A stretch of DNA of 64,000 nucleotides from Paraspadella gotoi (GCA_051294375.1 CM119269.1:2534699-2598698); one strand, 5' to 3'; positions 49,945 through 63,363 are shown, counted from the stretch's first letter. A program made the numbers and translations. The notes: generated by a model not told the origin, from the sequence alone.

Positions 49945-50300
49945 AAGATGGTTATTCTATGTGTTGCGCGCAGTACTTATTTCACGTGTATTTCCTTTGA
50001 CTACATGATATGACATTGACATGACATTGTTGAAAAAAACTTATTGGTTTTGTATTTATGACATTGCCTTGCATCGAGTCTTTTATTCCTTATAGTTTTA
50101 GGTTTTCTTGAAGGCGCGCTAGTAGTCCTTAGATTTGAGGTTTTTTCCTGCTTCACAAAATGAACACTAAACTATAGGCGAATTCATATACATTTTTACA
50201 ATTGGTGGGACAGCACCAACGTACAGACATACGTACAAGAGACGAAAGACCGAGAAAGTGACTTAGTAGAGTATGCTCCGCGAGGTAGGCGCAACTAAAA
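49945..50300 (+). mobile_element. HINE-like element inside block A1, corrupted copy
   Basis: Matches the 54776-55140 copy but with many one-base losses, for example in the 3' hairpin, where the palindrome is destroyed. Confidence 0.6.
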
Positions 50301-50621
50301 GAAAGAAAAAATGAGGTAGATGTTGGAGAAGGAAAGGCGACCCGACTCCCGGGTTTTGCAGGTTTTATAAGTCTCCGCCGTCGCTCGGTTCGATGCGTCG
50401 TGAACGGAAGCTTTTGAGGTCAAGCGTCGTGCGTTTCCTTTAACAAGTTTTATTCTTATTATGAAAAAGTAGAAGGATTATATTCAAATAAATTTCCGTC
50501 TCATAAACTTTAGATTAAAATAATTAATAGGAGGAAGCCGTGAAAAAATAGATTTCAAATTCCGAGAAAGAGAATTCCCTCTCGGATCGTTCGCTTTGAA
50601 ATTTTAAAATGAAATAAATAT

Positions 50622-51542
50622 AAGAAATAGGGTATTGCACAAAAACTTAGAAATACTAATTTTCTTCATTCAATGGCTTATTTAAACCTTATATTAAGCG
50701 CTAACGAAGTGTACTTTAATCGTAATTCCAAGTGACTTTTAAATATTGATTACGCAACTGATTTCGTCAATTTGGAGTAACGTTTCTGCTCCTTACTGCT
50801 GTCAAGGATAGTTTCAACAAAAAATTTTTGAAAAACGCTTTTTCTAATTAAGTATACATTTTGTATTGGATCAGATTTGATTTCTTTTTTTTTACTGTTT
50901 TGTTGGCGCCTGGTGGGTAAAAACTACGCCAAAAACAGTATTATTTCCTACATTACATATGTGGCGTTAAGATTGAAATTTTCGTTAGAAAATAAATGAC
51001 TATATAAGGATAATACCATTAATAATATTACAGTATCATTTAATATTAGCAAATGAGGAATGTATAAGCTGAAAAAGCACGAATAAATTTCTTAAGATGC
51101 ATAATAAATATATTATATCAGTTCATACATATTGATGCATCATAGCCTTAATTACAGTAGAAAACCAATATATAAAATTGACTATCCACCAGAAATGCTT
51201 TCTGGCGCAATTTTTGCGCATCATTTTTGGAATTTATCAATGAATAATACCTTGAGAGTAAATAACATTTGCATCTCTATAACCAGAGGTTTGCGAGGAA
51301 AGCCTAGTTTTGCGCACAATAAAAAGAAATTGCTTTCTGTACTATTCCAAATTTTCTTATTTGAAAGATTCTTTTTCGGTTTTAGTTAGAGTTACGCTTA
51401 CGCTACGATATCAAAAAATAAAAATTTCTTTTCAGTATTCCATTACATAAATAATTCAAAAACCTTGTTTTTGGTATCAAATTCCCTATTATTTTCGCCG
51501 ATAGAGAAATTAAAAATTTCGTCGAATACTGCTAATCCCTAA
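50622..51542. mobile_element. 0.92-kb segment present in only one copy of block A
   Basis: Comparison with block A2 shows an occupied and an empty site. The segment is AT-rich, begins near AGGGTATTGC and ends near GCTAATCCCT, a weak inverted match. Boundaries lie in AT-rich DNA, so no target duplication can be fixed. One short frame (51132-51389) is not similar to anything I know. A deletion from A2 is the alternative. Confidence 0.5.
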
Positions 51543-52112
51543 TAATGAATTAAAATGTTAAAAATATTTAGTTTTATTACTCAGTTTTAAAATTCGGTAG
51601 TAAAAAGGTTAAAGAAGAGATAAGTCTTAACATTACATATCAAAAACCAAGCATCGTTTTTTGGGGGGGAAAATAATAAGAATCGATGAGAAATATGAGA
51701 GATAAGGTTTTTACCTAATGACCTTAAATTTAAATTATTTATTATTATATTATTTATTATTATTTAATGATCTGCTTAATCTCATTCCTTGACTTTTTCT
51801 TTTGAAAAAGAAATTCAAGGATGTATAACATTTTTTTTCTTCTTCAATTTTCAAGAAACGATTTACGTCAGGCGCAGACAACAAACAAAATCCCTACTAT
51901 GAATTGTTAAATTTGTAAATTTGTAGATGCAGTGAAGAGATTGTCATCTGTTTCCACAAAGGTCGGCGAGATTCCATTTCTTTAATTTTTTTGTTAAGTC
52001 TTTCACTGCGATTCTGGAGCATTCATTCATGCGTTTCAGAATGGGTAATGAACTAAAGACAAGTTCTATCAAGAAAAACCTCCAGGTAAAACATCCAACT
52101 TACTGAACCAAA

Positions 52113-52740
52113 AAAAAAAAAAAAACATAAAAACGTGACAAACAAAGAGACAAAAAAAAAAGATCTATTTTCTGTTTTTTTTCGATGCCCAGATTCGTAT
52201 GCGCGGATTCCGAACCCAGAATTCCTTAGAGAAATATTCCTCGGTTGGGCGAGAAGAGAGAAGAGGAGAGAGGATGAGAGAGAGAGAGAGAGAAGAGAGT
52301 GAGAGAGAGAGAGAGGAGAGAGAAGAGAGAGAGAGAGAGAGAAAAATAAGAGTTATGGAATTCTCTGGTGATTTGTTTGGCCGCCCATGGCGGTCCTTGC
52401 TGCGTTAAATTTTCGGCGCGTCCATTCCACGCGCATGACAACCGCCTCACAAAAACGCCCCGGCGCTTTAATTCCTCGGCGCCTTTTATCGGTTTATATT
52501 TTATTTATCTTCGCCGCATGGTCGCCGTCTATCTATCGTTTTTGACCCCGGTTTTTATCAGAGATGGTTTTTTTATCATATTTCTTATTTTTAGTATTGA
52601 AAAACATACTTTAACTTATTTATGATTTTTTTTGAAATAAGAAGAAAATTTATTCCGTTTATCCGATTTAATCCGTTTATCAAAACAAGTGATTTATAAT
52701 TACGTACATCGAAACCTGAAACTTTAACCATTTAAAAATT
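52113..52740 (-). repeat. Block Q-GA-R, copy 1
   Basis: Inverted match of 60520-61130. It contains a unique part (52150-52250), a (GA)n tract (52255-52345) and R (52350-52740), which starts GAGTTATGGAATTC and includes GGCGCGTCCA and ATTTTATTTATCTTCG. R recurs at 60530-60870, 61340-61720 and 63470-63850. Confidence 0.85.
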
Positions 52741-52774
52741 TCCCTCTCTCTCTCTTCTCTCTCTCTCCTCTCTC

Positions 52775-52830
<56 letters not shown>

Positions 52831-52835
52831 TCTCG
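52741..52835 (+). repeat. (CT)n microsatellite between R and S
   Basis: Interrupted CT run joining blocks R and S; the same junction recurs at 63850-64000. Confidence 0.9.
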
Positions 52836-54460
52836 TTAAATTTCGTTCCAGTTGGAATGGACTGAGAAACCCTGATATCTCTGTAAATATATTATCTCGA
52901 GAAGAAGCGACGGTGCTGCGAGATAAAAACATTTTTTTTCGGGTGTTGAAGAGGGACGTGGATGGGATATGGAGGGGAGGATCCTTCCTCTTTTCTTTCC
53001 AGTTTTTCAAACCAAAAAGAAAGAAGAAACAAAAAAAAAAAAAGGGGAAAAATTTTCCCATTTCGAGGAATTCAACAAAAGAAGAAGCAGGAGAAGAAAA
53101 GAAAACCAAAAGAGCGAAAATGAATGAAAAAGTTTTGTTTGCCCTCAATTCACCGTGACACCGTCGGAGTTTGTGGATCACCAAGCCGGACCCCGTTCAC
53201 ACTTTTCACACAACACGATCGGACTCTTTCACCAGAACTCGCGCAACCTTTTCGCGTCTCACCATATGCTGTCTCCCGATAAACTGCAATTTATCACACG
53301 TCAACAAATCCACTGCCTTCTTCGTTCCATTTCATCACGCGTCGATAAACACACCTCATTAATCACTGCCACTTATTATTATCGTGTGAAGCGTTTCATC
53401 CGCTCGCCCTTAACATTGTAGAAAACCAAACAAGCGCCTGTAAACGAAACAACGCCGGTAAACGAACCAGCATGGTTGTAGTTTCGCTGTCTGCTTTTGT
53501 TTCCTCTTGTTTGGTATTTTCTACCAACAAATAATCATTAAGAGTCTTTTTGAGAATCTTTCCCCACCTTCGTTGTCACGTTACTCCTATTGGTTCCACC
53601 ATCCCCCAGTGCCTGACCTATTCATTCAACCCTATTTCTTGACGATGACGCGCTTAATGGCGCCCCCCCTTCGCCACGAGAGAAAAGATGACTCGTTAAT
53701 TCAACGAAAGAATCGAATAAATATTATATGAGAAGAAAAAAAGAAATTATAAAAAAAATGATTTAATAAAATGTGAATTTTGTAAAAATGAGTAGGAGGA
53801 AAACTGCGCACGATCGAAAAAAACGGAACAAGTTGAAAAAGTCTTGTTTTATCGCCCATATTAATCATTAGACCATAACCAAATAACAATAGTGAGGAGG
53901 AAATATTCTGCTGACACAGTGTTTTTTGAAATTCGGCCTCAATGCCTCTCTTAAGGCAAACAGCCCAGAATTTTTTTTCACTCCTACCGATTTTTTTTTC
54001 ACTTCTCAGACGCTTGTTTGAAAAAATTTTGGTCTCGGTCTTTCTTTGTTCTTCTAACGAGCACAGGCCCTGAATGATGGAATAAGTGTGAAAGTGAAAA
54101 GAAAAAGAAAGAAAGAAAAAGAAAAGAAAAAGAAAGATAAGGAAGAAAGAAAGAAAGAAAGAACAAGAAGATTAAAGAAAGAAAGAAAAAAGAAAAAAGA
54201 AAGAAGAAAAGAAAAATGAAAGAAAGAAAATGAAAGGAAGGAAAGAAAGACACGGAGATATGTAGTGAAAAAAGCAAGAGAGAAAGAGCGACAAGAAGAG
54301 AGCGAAAGAGAGAGAAAGAGTGAGAAAGAGAGAGAGGATGAGGAGAAGTATGAGAGAGAGAGAGAGAGTCAACCATCCCCAAACGATAAGGGTTCAAAAA
54401 ACCTTAATAGAAGCGATAGAAAACGAAGCCTCACATCTCTCTCTTTTTTGTTTTGGAAAA
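52836..54460 (+). repeat. Block S, copy 1
   Basis: Direct repeat of 61915-63245, from CGTTAAATTTCGTTC through GACGTGGATGGGATATGGAG, the GTTTGTGGATCACCAAGCC region and a GAAA/GA purine tract near 54100-54370. No gene is recognised; short frames differ between copies because of indels. Confidence 0.88.
53416..53527. repeat. 112-bp inverted repeat inside block S
   Basis: TTGTAGAAAACCAAACAAG at the left pairs with CTTGTTTGGTATTTTCTAC at the right, with a two-base bulge; GTAAACGAAAC and GTTTCG pair further in. The S2 copy (about 62470-62575) keeps a weaker form. It may be a small foldback element. Confidence 0.5.
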
Positions 54461-54461
54461 C

Positions 54462-56005
54462 ATAAATGGATAAAAAGAAATTAAAAGTGTGAAAGGGGTG
54501 TGGAGGGGGGCTGGGGTGGTGGCCTGGGGTGTGGACGGTGCGGGATTTCAGAAAGCTTCATGATTTTTTTTATCCCTTTTTTGTTGTCGTTTTGTCAGGA
54601 TCGATTCCAAACTTGAAAAGCGGAGATAAGAACGAAAAAGAAGCCGGTGATTCGAACAAAAGGGAAAAAAAGGGAAAAAAGAAAAATAAAAAGGGAAAAG
54701 AAGATAAAAGGGAAAATAGGGGAAAAAAGGTTAAAAAGGAGTAATGACGGGGGAAGAAAGAAAAGAGAAAATAAAAGAATGGTTATTCTAATGTGTTGCG
54801 CCGCAGTGACTTTATTTTCACGTGTATTTCCCTTTGATCACATGATATGACATGACATGACATGTGTAAAAAACTTTTTTGGTCTTTGTATTTATGACAT
54901 GCACTGCATCGAGTCTTTTATTCCTTATAGTTTTAGGTTTTCTTGAAGGCGGCGCTATTAGTCCCTTAAATTTGAGGTTTTTTCCTGTTTCAACAAATGA
55001 GCAACCAACTATAGGCAAATTATATACATTTTTAACATTGGTGGGACAGACCAACGTACAGACATACGTACAGAGACCGAAAGACCGACCGAAAAGTGAC
55101 TTATAGAGTTGCTCCGCGAGTACTCGCGGCGCAACTAAAAAGAAAGAAAAAATGAGGTAGATGTTGGAGAAGGAAAGGCGACCCGACTTCCGGGTTTGCG
55201 GTTTTTATAAGTCTCCGCCGTCGCTTCGGTTCGATGCGTCGTGACACGGAAGCTTTTGAGGTCAAGCGTCGTTGCGTTCCTTTAAACAAGGTTTATTCTT
55301 ATTATGAAAAAGTAGAAGGATTATATTCAAATAAATTTCGTCTCATAAACTTAGATTTAAATAATTAATGGAGGAGACGTGAAGAAATAGAATTTCAAAT
55401 TCCGAGAAAGAGAATTACCCCTCGGTCGTTCGCTTTGAAATTTAAAATGAATATATAATGAATATTAAATGTTAAAATATTTGAGTATTGATACTAAGTT
55501 TTAAAATTGGTGTTAAAAAGGTAAAGGAGAGATAATCTTAAGCTTACATGTCAAAAACCCGCCATCGTTTTTTTGGGGGAAAATAATAAAGAATCGATGA
55601 GAAATATGAGAGGATAAGGTTTTTAACTAATACTAAATTTAAATTATTTGTTAATTTAATGATCTGCTTAATCTCATCCTTGACTTTTTCTTTTGAAAAA
55701 GAAATTCAAGGTGATGTATACATTTTTTTCTTCTTCCATTTTTCAAGGAAACGATTTACGTCAGGCGCAGACAACAACAAATCCGCTACTATGAATTGTA
55801 AATTGTAAATTGTAGATGCAGTGAAGAGAGTTGTCATCTGTTTCCACAAAGTCGGGAGATTCCATTTTTTATTTCTTTTTTCTTTTAAGTCTTTCACTGG
55901 GTTCTGGGAGCATTCATTCATTGCGTTTCGAATGGGTAATGAACTAAAGACGAAGTTCTATCAAAGAAAAACCGTCCAGTAAAACATCCAACTTACTGAA
56001 CCAAA
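54462..56005 (+). repeat. Block A, copy 2
   Basis: Direct repeat of block A1, without the 0.92-kb segment. It lies immediately after block S1, and after its end a different sequence (AAAGAGAGATATTT) follows. Confidence 0.9.
54776..55140 (+). mobile_element. HINE-like element, best-preserved copy
   Basis: Intact family start (TAATGTGTTGCGCCGCAGTGAC), centre (GGCGGCGCTATTAGTC) and 3' end with the perfect palindrome CCGCGAGTACTCGCGG and CGCAACTAAAA. The microsatellite is short and degenerate (GACC/GACATACG). About 365 bp, non-coding. Confidence 0.62.
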
Positions 56006-56700
56006 AGAGAGATATTTTTTATTCCTACTCACAGACGGAAAGAATAATGAAAGCGATCGTCGACAATTGAATGCAGAGAAACAGCAAAAAGAAAAGTTGC
56101 CGTAAAAAATCAAAATACGTACGTCTTAATCCTACTTTTCTTCATCAAAAAAAGTTTTAAGGATTTTGAAAAAAAAAAAAAGAGAATTGGCGAAAGCGTT
56201 TGGAGAATAAATAACCAAAACGTGCAATGAAGGAAAGTGAATCAACCACCAATCCAAGGTAGATAACAAACAAACATAATAAAATAAGACAATGTAAAAA
56301 ATGCCTTTTAATTGTAATCATCGTATGACTGATCTCTTTGAGATCTGGCTGATGACTCAGTGGTCAGGATCGGGATCGACAAAAAACGATGAACGATGAC
56401 AGGAAGCAAATGCGAACGATGAGAGCGACGACAAAACGAGTGGGCATAAAGCGACGATTGAAGCAGCAAAAAGAGAAGAGTATTGTGTGTCTGCTTGAGT
56501 CCGCTGCTTCAGGAGCTTGCAGCAAGGGGGCTTCGATGAAAAAAAGTGTCAAAAAAGCATAATCAAATAGTGAATCAATGAATTTGTAAATGCTTTAGGC
56601 GATTTACTTTACCCTTGAATTTTGGTCGTTTTTTTTCTGTCATTTTTTCAAATTATTTTTTTTCTTTATTAAAAACTTTTTATTGATTTTTTATTAACAG
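56006..56700. other. Intergenic DNA
   Basis: No gene is supported. A short minus-strand frame at 56364-56552 is not recognisable. Confidence 0.45.
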
Positions 56701-56712
56701 TCAAGTTGAAAA

Positions 56713-57530
56713 AAAGTATGCAAGTTTAAAAAGTATGCAAAGTTAAAAAAGTATGCAAGTTAAAAAAAAGTAATGCAAGTTGAAAAAAGTATGCAAGTTG
56801 AAAAAAGTATGCAAATTGTAAAAATTATACAAGTTAAAAAAAAATTATGCAAGTTGAAAAATTATGCAAGTTGAAAAATTATAACAAATTAAAAAAATTA
56901 TGCACAGTTGAAAATTATGAAGTTGAAAAAATATGCAGTTGAAAAAAATTATGTCAAAGCTAAAAAATTATGCAAGTTAAAAAAATTATGCAAGTTGAAA
57001 AAATTATGCAAGTTAAAAAAATTATGCAAGTTAAAAATTATGTAAGTTAAAAAAAATTATGCCAAGTTAAATTTGCAAGTTGAAAAAAATTATGCCAAGT
57101 TGAAAATTATACAAATTAAAAAAATTATGCAAGTTAAAAAAATTAATGCAAGGCTAAAAAAATATATGCAAGTTAAAAAAAAATTATACAAGTTTGAAAT
57201 AATTAATACGAAGTTTAAAAAAACTATGCAAGTTGAAAAAATTAGCAAGTTGAAAAAATTAATGGCAAGTTGATAAAAATTATGCAAGTGGAAAAAATTA
57301 TGCAAGTTGAAAAAATTATGCAAGCTGAAAAAATTATGCAAGTGAAAAAATTATACAAGCTGAAAAAATTATGGGCAAGCTGAAAAAAATTATGCAAGCC
57401 TGAAAAAAATTAATGCAGTTGAAAAAATAAAAAAGATGAAAAAAGGTTGAAAAAATAAAAAAGTGAAAAGTATGAAAGTTGAAAAAAAAAAATGATATAA
57501 GGTAAAAAAGAATGATGCAAAGTTAAAAAA
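56713..57530 (+). repeat. Degenerate 18-bp minisatellite
   Basis: About 40 units of AAAAAATTATGCAAGTTG with unit lengths of 16-21 because of varying A-runs and single-base indels. Confidence 0.9.
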
Positions 57531-57716
57531 ACATATACTTTGTACTACAGTCACAGTTTAGTTTTAAGCCCTTGAACTACGAATTTACATGTTTGGTGCC
57601 GCCACTGGTTAATTTATTTGATCAGATCTTGCATTTTTGGCCTATTCATCAAGAAAAAATAACGACACTTTTGGCGACGACGACAATGAAATAACACCGA
57701 TTCTGATTTGATAAAT

Positions 57717-57718
57717 TA

Positions 57719-57777
<59 letters not shown>
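57717..57777 (+). repeat. (ATTG)n microsatellite
   Basis: About 14 tandem ATTG units. Confidence 0.94.
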
Positions 57778-60005
57778 TGATTGATAAATTGATTGAATTT
57801 ATTGATTTAGGCAGATTACCGCTTTTTCCAGTGTGGTCTGAAAGAAGATTCCGAGTTTCCCACCTCCGTCTCTGCCTCTCAAAAAGGGTTCCGTCAACGA
57901 GGACAACCAAAAACATCAGATTTCTTTTAATTTGAATGAAATGAAAAGAAATGAAACAGAAGCAAAACTTTTTATATTTTTCTCAGATAAGTTTTACGTA
58001 GAAAGCTGCAAAGTTTTAATCTCTCATCAATGAGCCATGGAATCACAGTCAAGTTTGAGTCTACTACTATGGTTCTATAAATGATATCCCAAGGTTTAAA
58101 AAATTTTTTTTGGGGGGCCCATTTGGGGGGCAAACGGAAGGAAAATTAAATATTTCATTTAAAATCTAAAAAATTTTAGTGAAATGAAACAAAATTTTAA
58201 ACAGCTAATGACAATTTAAATAATTTTTTATCAGATTATTAAGAAAAAGACGAAACAAAAATTTCAAGTTATTACATTTTGCGCATTTAATTTGGAGCTC
58301 ATCTGCAGCAAGACAGATGTGCCTCCTTGCTCACCTGATGCTCCTGCCTATGAAGCGGATTTAAGATTTTATTGGTATTTTTATCCAAGTATTTATAAAT
58401 GCTATATTATAACCATTATAAAAGTAAGACATAATAAAACATAAATAAAATATGTGTTAGGTAAAAATGTTAGAAAATATTGCCCTATGTTACAATATCA
58501 ATTACGACAGCAAACATCATGAACAGTTGAGCAGCTCATGCGCAATGTGCAATGTGTAACTGACCGATGTATATTGTTTGTTTAATAAATGAAATATCTA
58601 ATCTAAGTAATAAGGGGGATTAAGAAAAACATATTAAAATAGTGTCACTTTTTTCAGTGTGCTCTTTTTTTGGTTAGGACATTTTTAAGGTCAGAGAATT
58701 GCAGAAAAATCTTTATACTTGCTTATTTTGGTTTGTTTTATATCAGTACTATTTATTATGTTTTTGATGTATTTAAATAAAAAATGATTTTGAATTCGCT
58801 TTGTCTCTTGTGTCTCTCTGTGTCTTTCTCTCTCTCTCTGGACGATCTCTATTGCGTGATCGTTCGTTTTTTTCAATACAAAATCCGCAAATTTACATCT
58901 GAGATTTTTCGTGGATTTTTTTGAGAAAAATGTGGAAGAATAACTTACTTGACCTGGCAATTTCGTGGCCGTTGCTGGGGAGGGCAACGAGTAACAATGT
59001 CGAGGAACATGACCTAAATTAACGCGGTTTTGATGGCAACGGAAACCATTACGTGGTATGAAAAAAAATCAAAAACTTGTACCGAGATCCACGCAGCGTT
59101 GGCGAGGCAACGGATAACCGATATAACGAGAGTGACCTAATATTGCGTCTCGTTGGCGGAAAATTCTCTCTAATCTTTTTTTTTAAACAAAAAAAAAATT
59201 TGTAATTCGCTTTTTTTTTTTTTTTTAACCACCGTCACTAAGGTGATAAATGTTATGCCTTACCCTTAATATTTTTCTCTCTCTCTCTCTCGGTATCTCC
59301 TCTCTTCTCTTCTCTCTCTCTCTCTCTCTCTCGTCACTCACGATATCTGAGTTTATTTTAGAGGTTTTTTTGCATGGCCGTTGTCAATTTTTGGAGAGAG
59401 AAGGAGAGAGAGACGTTCTTGTAGTTCTGTTTAAGACTCACCATTGAAACGTTTGGCCCGTTCCGAATATTGGTTTTACGGGATTTTTCTGTACAATAAA
59501 GTTTCTCTCTTTCTGCTTATTCATCGTGACTTTTTATTCAATGAATTTATCTCGAGATTCAGCGAAACATTCAGTCGAAATCTCCCTCGTCAAACTTCAG
59601 GTACGGCAAACGGAGTCTCGAACGCGCGACTCCGGGGCGTGAAAGTCCGAAAAAACAACTTCAACGAGTAAACGAGTTCCGGCCTCTCTCTCTCTCACTT
59701 CTTTCCTCTTTCCTCTCTCTCTCTCTCTCTTTTTTTTTTTTTTTACAAAAAACTTTTTTTTTAAATGTTTCCGGCTCTGCAGCGTCCTCCAGATCTTTCT
59801 CTCTCTCTCTCTCTCTTTCTGTCCTCTCTCTCTCTCTTACAATCTCTTGCGTGATTATTTTTTCCTTTCCTAAAACTTTTATTCATGCGCCATTTATTCC
59901 GCGCTTGTTTCTTCAATACAAAATCCCACTCTCCTCGTTCTTTAATTTTCTCGCTTTCTCTCTCTCTCTTTCACTCATAACACGCATTTGTTTGTTTTAT
60001 TTTAT
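57778..60005. other. Intergenic DNA with short CT tracts
   Basis: AT-rich, with CT runs at about 58828-58842, 59275-59332 and 59683-59730. A G/C patch at 58108-58135 (GGGGGGCCC, then GGGGGGC) may be a transposon end, but no partner was found. Confidence 0.45.
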
Positions 60006-60009
60006 GATG

Positions 60010-60215
60010 AATGATTCATCGCGTCAATGAAATGACTATCATAGCATCTAATAATGTTTTGGTTATCATCGCATCAATATTTGTTTATCATCGCACAATA
60101 TTTTTGTTATCAAATCATCGCATCAAATATTTTGTTATCAATCGCATCAATCCTTTGGTTATCATCGAGTCAAATATTTGGTTATCAAATCGCATCAATA
60201 TTTGGTGTCAATCGG
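60010..60215 (+). repeat. Minisatellite of about 25 bp
   Basis: About eight irregular units of TTATCAATCGCATCAATATTTGG type. Confidence 0.85.
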
Positions 60216-60519
60216 AAGGCAGGGCGTCGGTCCTTTTCCTTTTTAAGATTTTTTTTCTTAAAGGGAAAAAAATACGGTAGAAGGTTATTTTTAAAACATA
60301 AAAGATCACTGTATTCTGCGTCATAAACAATCTTCTCATCAACTAGTTATGGTAGTGGAATATACACTGTAAAACTCGAAGTGCAGTCGTATTTATTTTT
60401 TCAAAATGTTTTTTTTTCGGATTTTTCTATCCACCTGTCCACAGTCTCGGTGATCTAAACTTCGGATAATGATTGTTAAAGGGGACATAGGGTTTTCCAT
60501 GCCAAACTATCCACCGAAT

Positions 60520-61130
60520 TAACGTAATTGATTCTCACTCCCCTTAACGCGGACATAAATTTTCCTTTCTTTATTTTAAAAAAAATATAAAATAAGTTAA
60601 AGGTCTGTTTTTCAATAACAATAATAAGATATGATGAAAAAACCTTCTCCCGATAAAAACCGGCGGAATCAAAAAAACGATAGGACGGCGGGCGCGCGGG
60701 AAAGATAAATAAAAATTAAAAGCCGAATAGAAAGGCGCCCAGAAATTAAAGCCGCCGGGCGTTTTAGGCGTTCATAGCGCGTGGAGGACCGCGCCGAAAA
60801 TTAACGCAGGACCAAGTGACGCCTGCTTGGCAAGAAATCACCAGAGGAATTCCATAACTCTTAACTTTTTTTACTTTTTTTTTTTCTCTCTCTCTCTCGT
60901 CTCCATTCTCTCTCAATCTCTCTGCTCTCTCCTCTCTCTCCTCTCTCTCTCTTCTCCTTTTTCTCGCTCTCGCCCAACGCGAGAATAATTTATCATCTCG
61001 GAAAATTTCTGTTCCGATCCGCGCATACGAAATCTGGGGCATCGAGAAAAAAAAAAAACAGTGAAAATAGACTCTTTTTTTGTTTTTTGTCTCCTTTGTT
61101 TTTTGTTTCACGTTTTTAAATTGGAAAATA
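60520..61130 (+). repeat. Block R-CT-Q, inverted copy
   Basis: Reverse complement of 52113-52740: R at 60530-60870, CT tract at 60885-60965, then the Q part (GATCCGCGCATACGAAATCTG near 61015). The two lie about 8 kb apart in opposite orientation. It is followed by a 25-N gap at 61148-61172. Confidence 0.85.
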
Positions 61131-61179
61131 ATTTTTTTTTTTTTTTTNNNNNNNNNNNNNNNNNNNNNNNNNATTTTTA

Positions 61180-61325
61180 ACTAGAAAGAGAGAAGAGAGA
61201 GAGAACAGAGAGAGGAGACGAGATGAAGAGAAGAGAGAGAGAGAGGGAGAGAGTAGAGAGAGAGAGAGCAGAGAAGAGAGAAGATGAGAGAGAGAGAGAG
61301 AGAGAGGAGAGACGCAGAGAGAGAA
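61180..61325 (+). repeat. Interrupted (GA)n tract
   Basis: GA-rich DNA directly after the 25-N gap. Confidence 0.88.
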
Positions 61326-61339
61326 ATTTTAAATGTTAA

Positions 61340-61720
61340 AAGTTTTCAGGTTTCGATTGTACGTAATTATAGCAATCACATTGTTTGATTAAACGGAATT
61401 AAACGGATTAACGGATTATAAATTTTCCTTTCTTTATTTTAAAAAAAATATAAATAAGTTAAAGGTCTGTTTTTCAATAACAATAATAAATATGATGAAA
61501 AAACCTTCTTCCCGATAAAACCGCGGTCAAAAAACGATTAGGACCGCGCGCGGCGAAGATAAATAAAATTAAAAGCCGAATAGAAAGGCGCCCAGGAAAT
61601 TAAAGCCGCCGGGCGTTTTTAGGCGTTCATGCGCGTGGATGGACCGCGCCGAAAATTAACCAGGCAAAGGACGCCCTTGCGCAAGAAATCACCAGAGAAT
61701 TCCATAACTCTTAACTTTTT
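61340..61720 (+). repeat. Block R, third copy (plus orientation)
   Basis: Repeats 60530-60870 with extra upstream sequence (CGTAATTATAGCAATCACATT), ending at CCATAACTCTTAAC before a CT tract. Confidence 0.85.
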
Positions 61721-61725
61721 TTTTA

Positions 61726-61800
<75 letters not shown>

Positions 61801-61833
61801 ATCTCTCTCTCTCTCTCTTCTCTGTTCGTCTCT

Positions 61834-61914
<81 letters not shown>
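61726..61914 (+). repeat. Long (CT)n tract
   Basis: About 190 bases of CT with a few interruptions, between R and S2. Confidence 0.93.
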
Positions 61915-61917
<3 letters not shown>

Positions 61918-63081
61918 TTTTCGTTCGCAGTTGATGACTGAGAAACCCTGAATCCTGTGCGAAAGTTTTTGTGAAACCGAGAAGCGACGGTGGAGATAAA
62001 AAAACATTTTTTTTCGGGGTGTTGAAGGAGGGACGTGGATGGGATATGGAGGGGAGGATCCTCTCCTCTTTTCTTTCCAGTTTTTCAAACCAAAAAGAAA
62101 AGAAGAAAAAAGAAATTTCCATTCGAGGAATTCAACAAAAGAAAAGAAGAAAAGAAAAACCAAAGAAGCGAAAATGAATGGAAAAGTTTTGTTTTGCCTC
62201 AATTCGACCGTGAACCGTCGGAGTTTGTGATCACCAAGCCGCGACCCCGTTCACACTTTTCACACAAAACGAATCGACTCTTTCACCAGAACTCGCGCAA
62301 CCTTTTCGCGTCTCACCATATGCTGTCTCCCGATAAACTGCAATTTATCACACGTCAACAAATCACTGCCTTCTTCGATTCCATTTATCACGCGTCGATA
62401 AATCACACCTCATTTAATCACTGCCACTTTATTTCGTGTGAAACGTTTATTCGCGTGGCCTTAACATGTGGTAGAAAACGAAACAACGGCCGGTAAACGA
62501 AACAGCATGCGTTTCTTAGTTTCGCTCGTCTGCTTTTGTTTCCTTTGTTTTGATTTTCTTCCAACAAATAATCTTTTTAGTCTTTTTTAGAGAATCTTCC
62601 CCTACCTTTTTGTTGTCACGTTTACTCCTATCGGTTCCACCATCCCCCAGTGCCTGACGCTATTTCATTCAACCCTATTTCTTTGACGAGACGGCGCTAA
62701 TGGTGGCGCCCCACTTCGCCACGGAGAGAAAGATGACTCGTTAATTCAACAAAGAATCGAATATTAAGAAAAGAAAAAGAAATATAAAAAATGATAATAA
62801 AATGTGAATTTTGTATGAGTTAAAGGAGAAAACTGCGACGTCGAAAAAAGGGAACAAGTTGAAAAGTTCATGTTTTTGCATATTAATATTAGATATAACC
62901 AAATAACAAGTGATAGAAATATTCTGCTGAGTGTTTGAAATGCCTCAATGCCTCTAAGGCATAACAACAGAATTTCACTCTTACCGATTTCACTTTTCTG
63001 AGACGCTTGTTTGAAAATTTGGTCTCGGTTCTTTTGTCTCTAACGAGCACAGGCCTGAATGAATGGAATAAGTGAAAGTGA

Positions 63082-63113
<32 letters not shown>

Positions 63114-63245
63114 NNNNNNNNNNNNNNNNNNNNNNNNGAGAGAGAGAGAGAGAGAGAGAGATAAAGAGAGAGAGAGAAAGAGAGAAAGAGAGAGAGAGTC
63201 AAACATCCCAAACGATAAAGGGGTCTAAAAAACCTGAATAGAGAG
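61915..63245 (+). repeat. Block S, copy 2
   Basis: Direct repeat of 52836-54460, shorter by numerous one-base losses. A 24-N gap at 63114-63137 sits in its GAAA/GA tract. Confidence 0.88.
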
Positions 63246-63278
63246 CGAAAGAACAGCCCATTCATCAATTAAAGAAAC

Positions 63279-63279
<1 letters not shown>

Positions 63280-63363
<84 letters not shown>

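Larger units (their letters stand above)
49628..52112 (+). repeat. Block A, copy 1
   Basis: Direct repeat of 54462-56005, same order of landmarks: GTGTGGAGGGGGCTGG, a polypurine stretch, a HINE-like copy, CGACCCGACT near 50338, the ATTTACGTCAGGCGCAGACAA landmark near 51860, and the shared end AAAACATCCAACTTACTGAACC. Copies differ by frequent single-base indels. This copy has about 0.92 kb (50622-51542) absent from the other. Confidence 0.9.
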
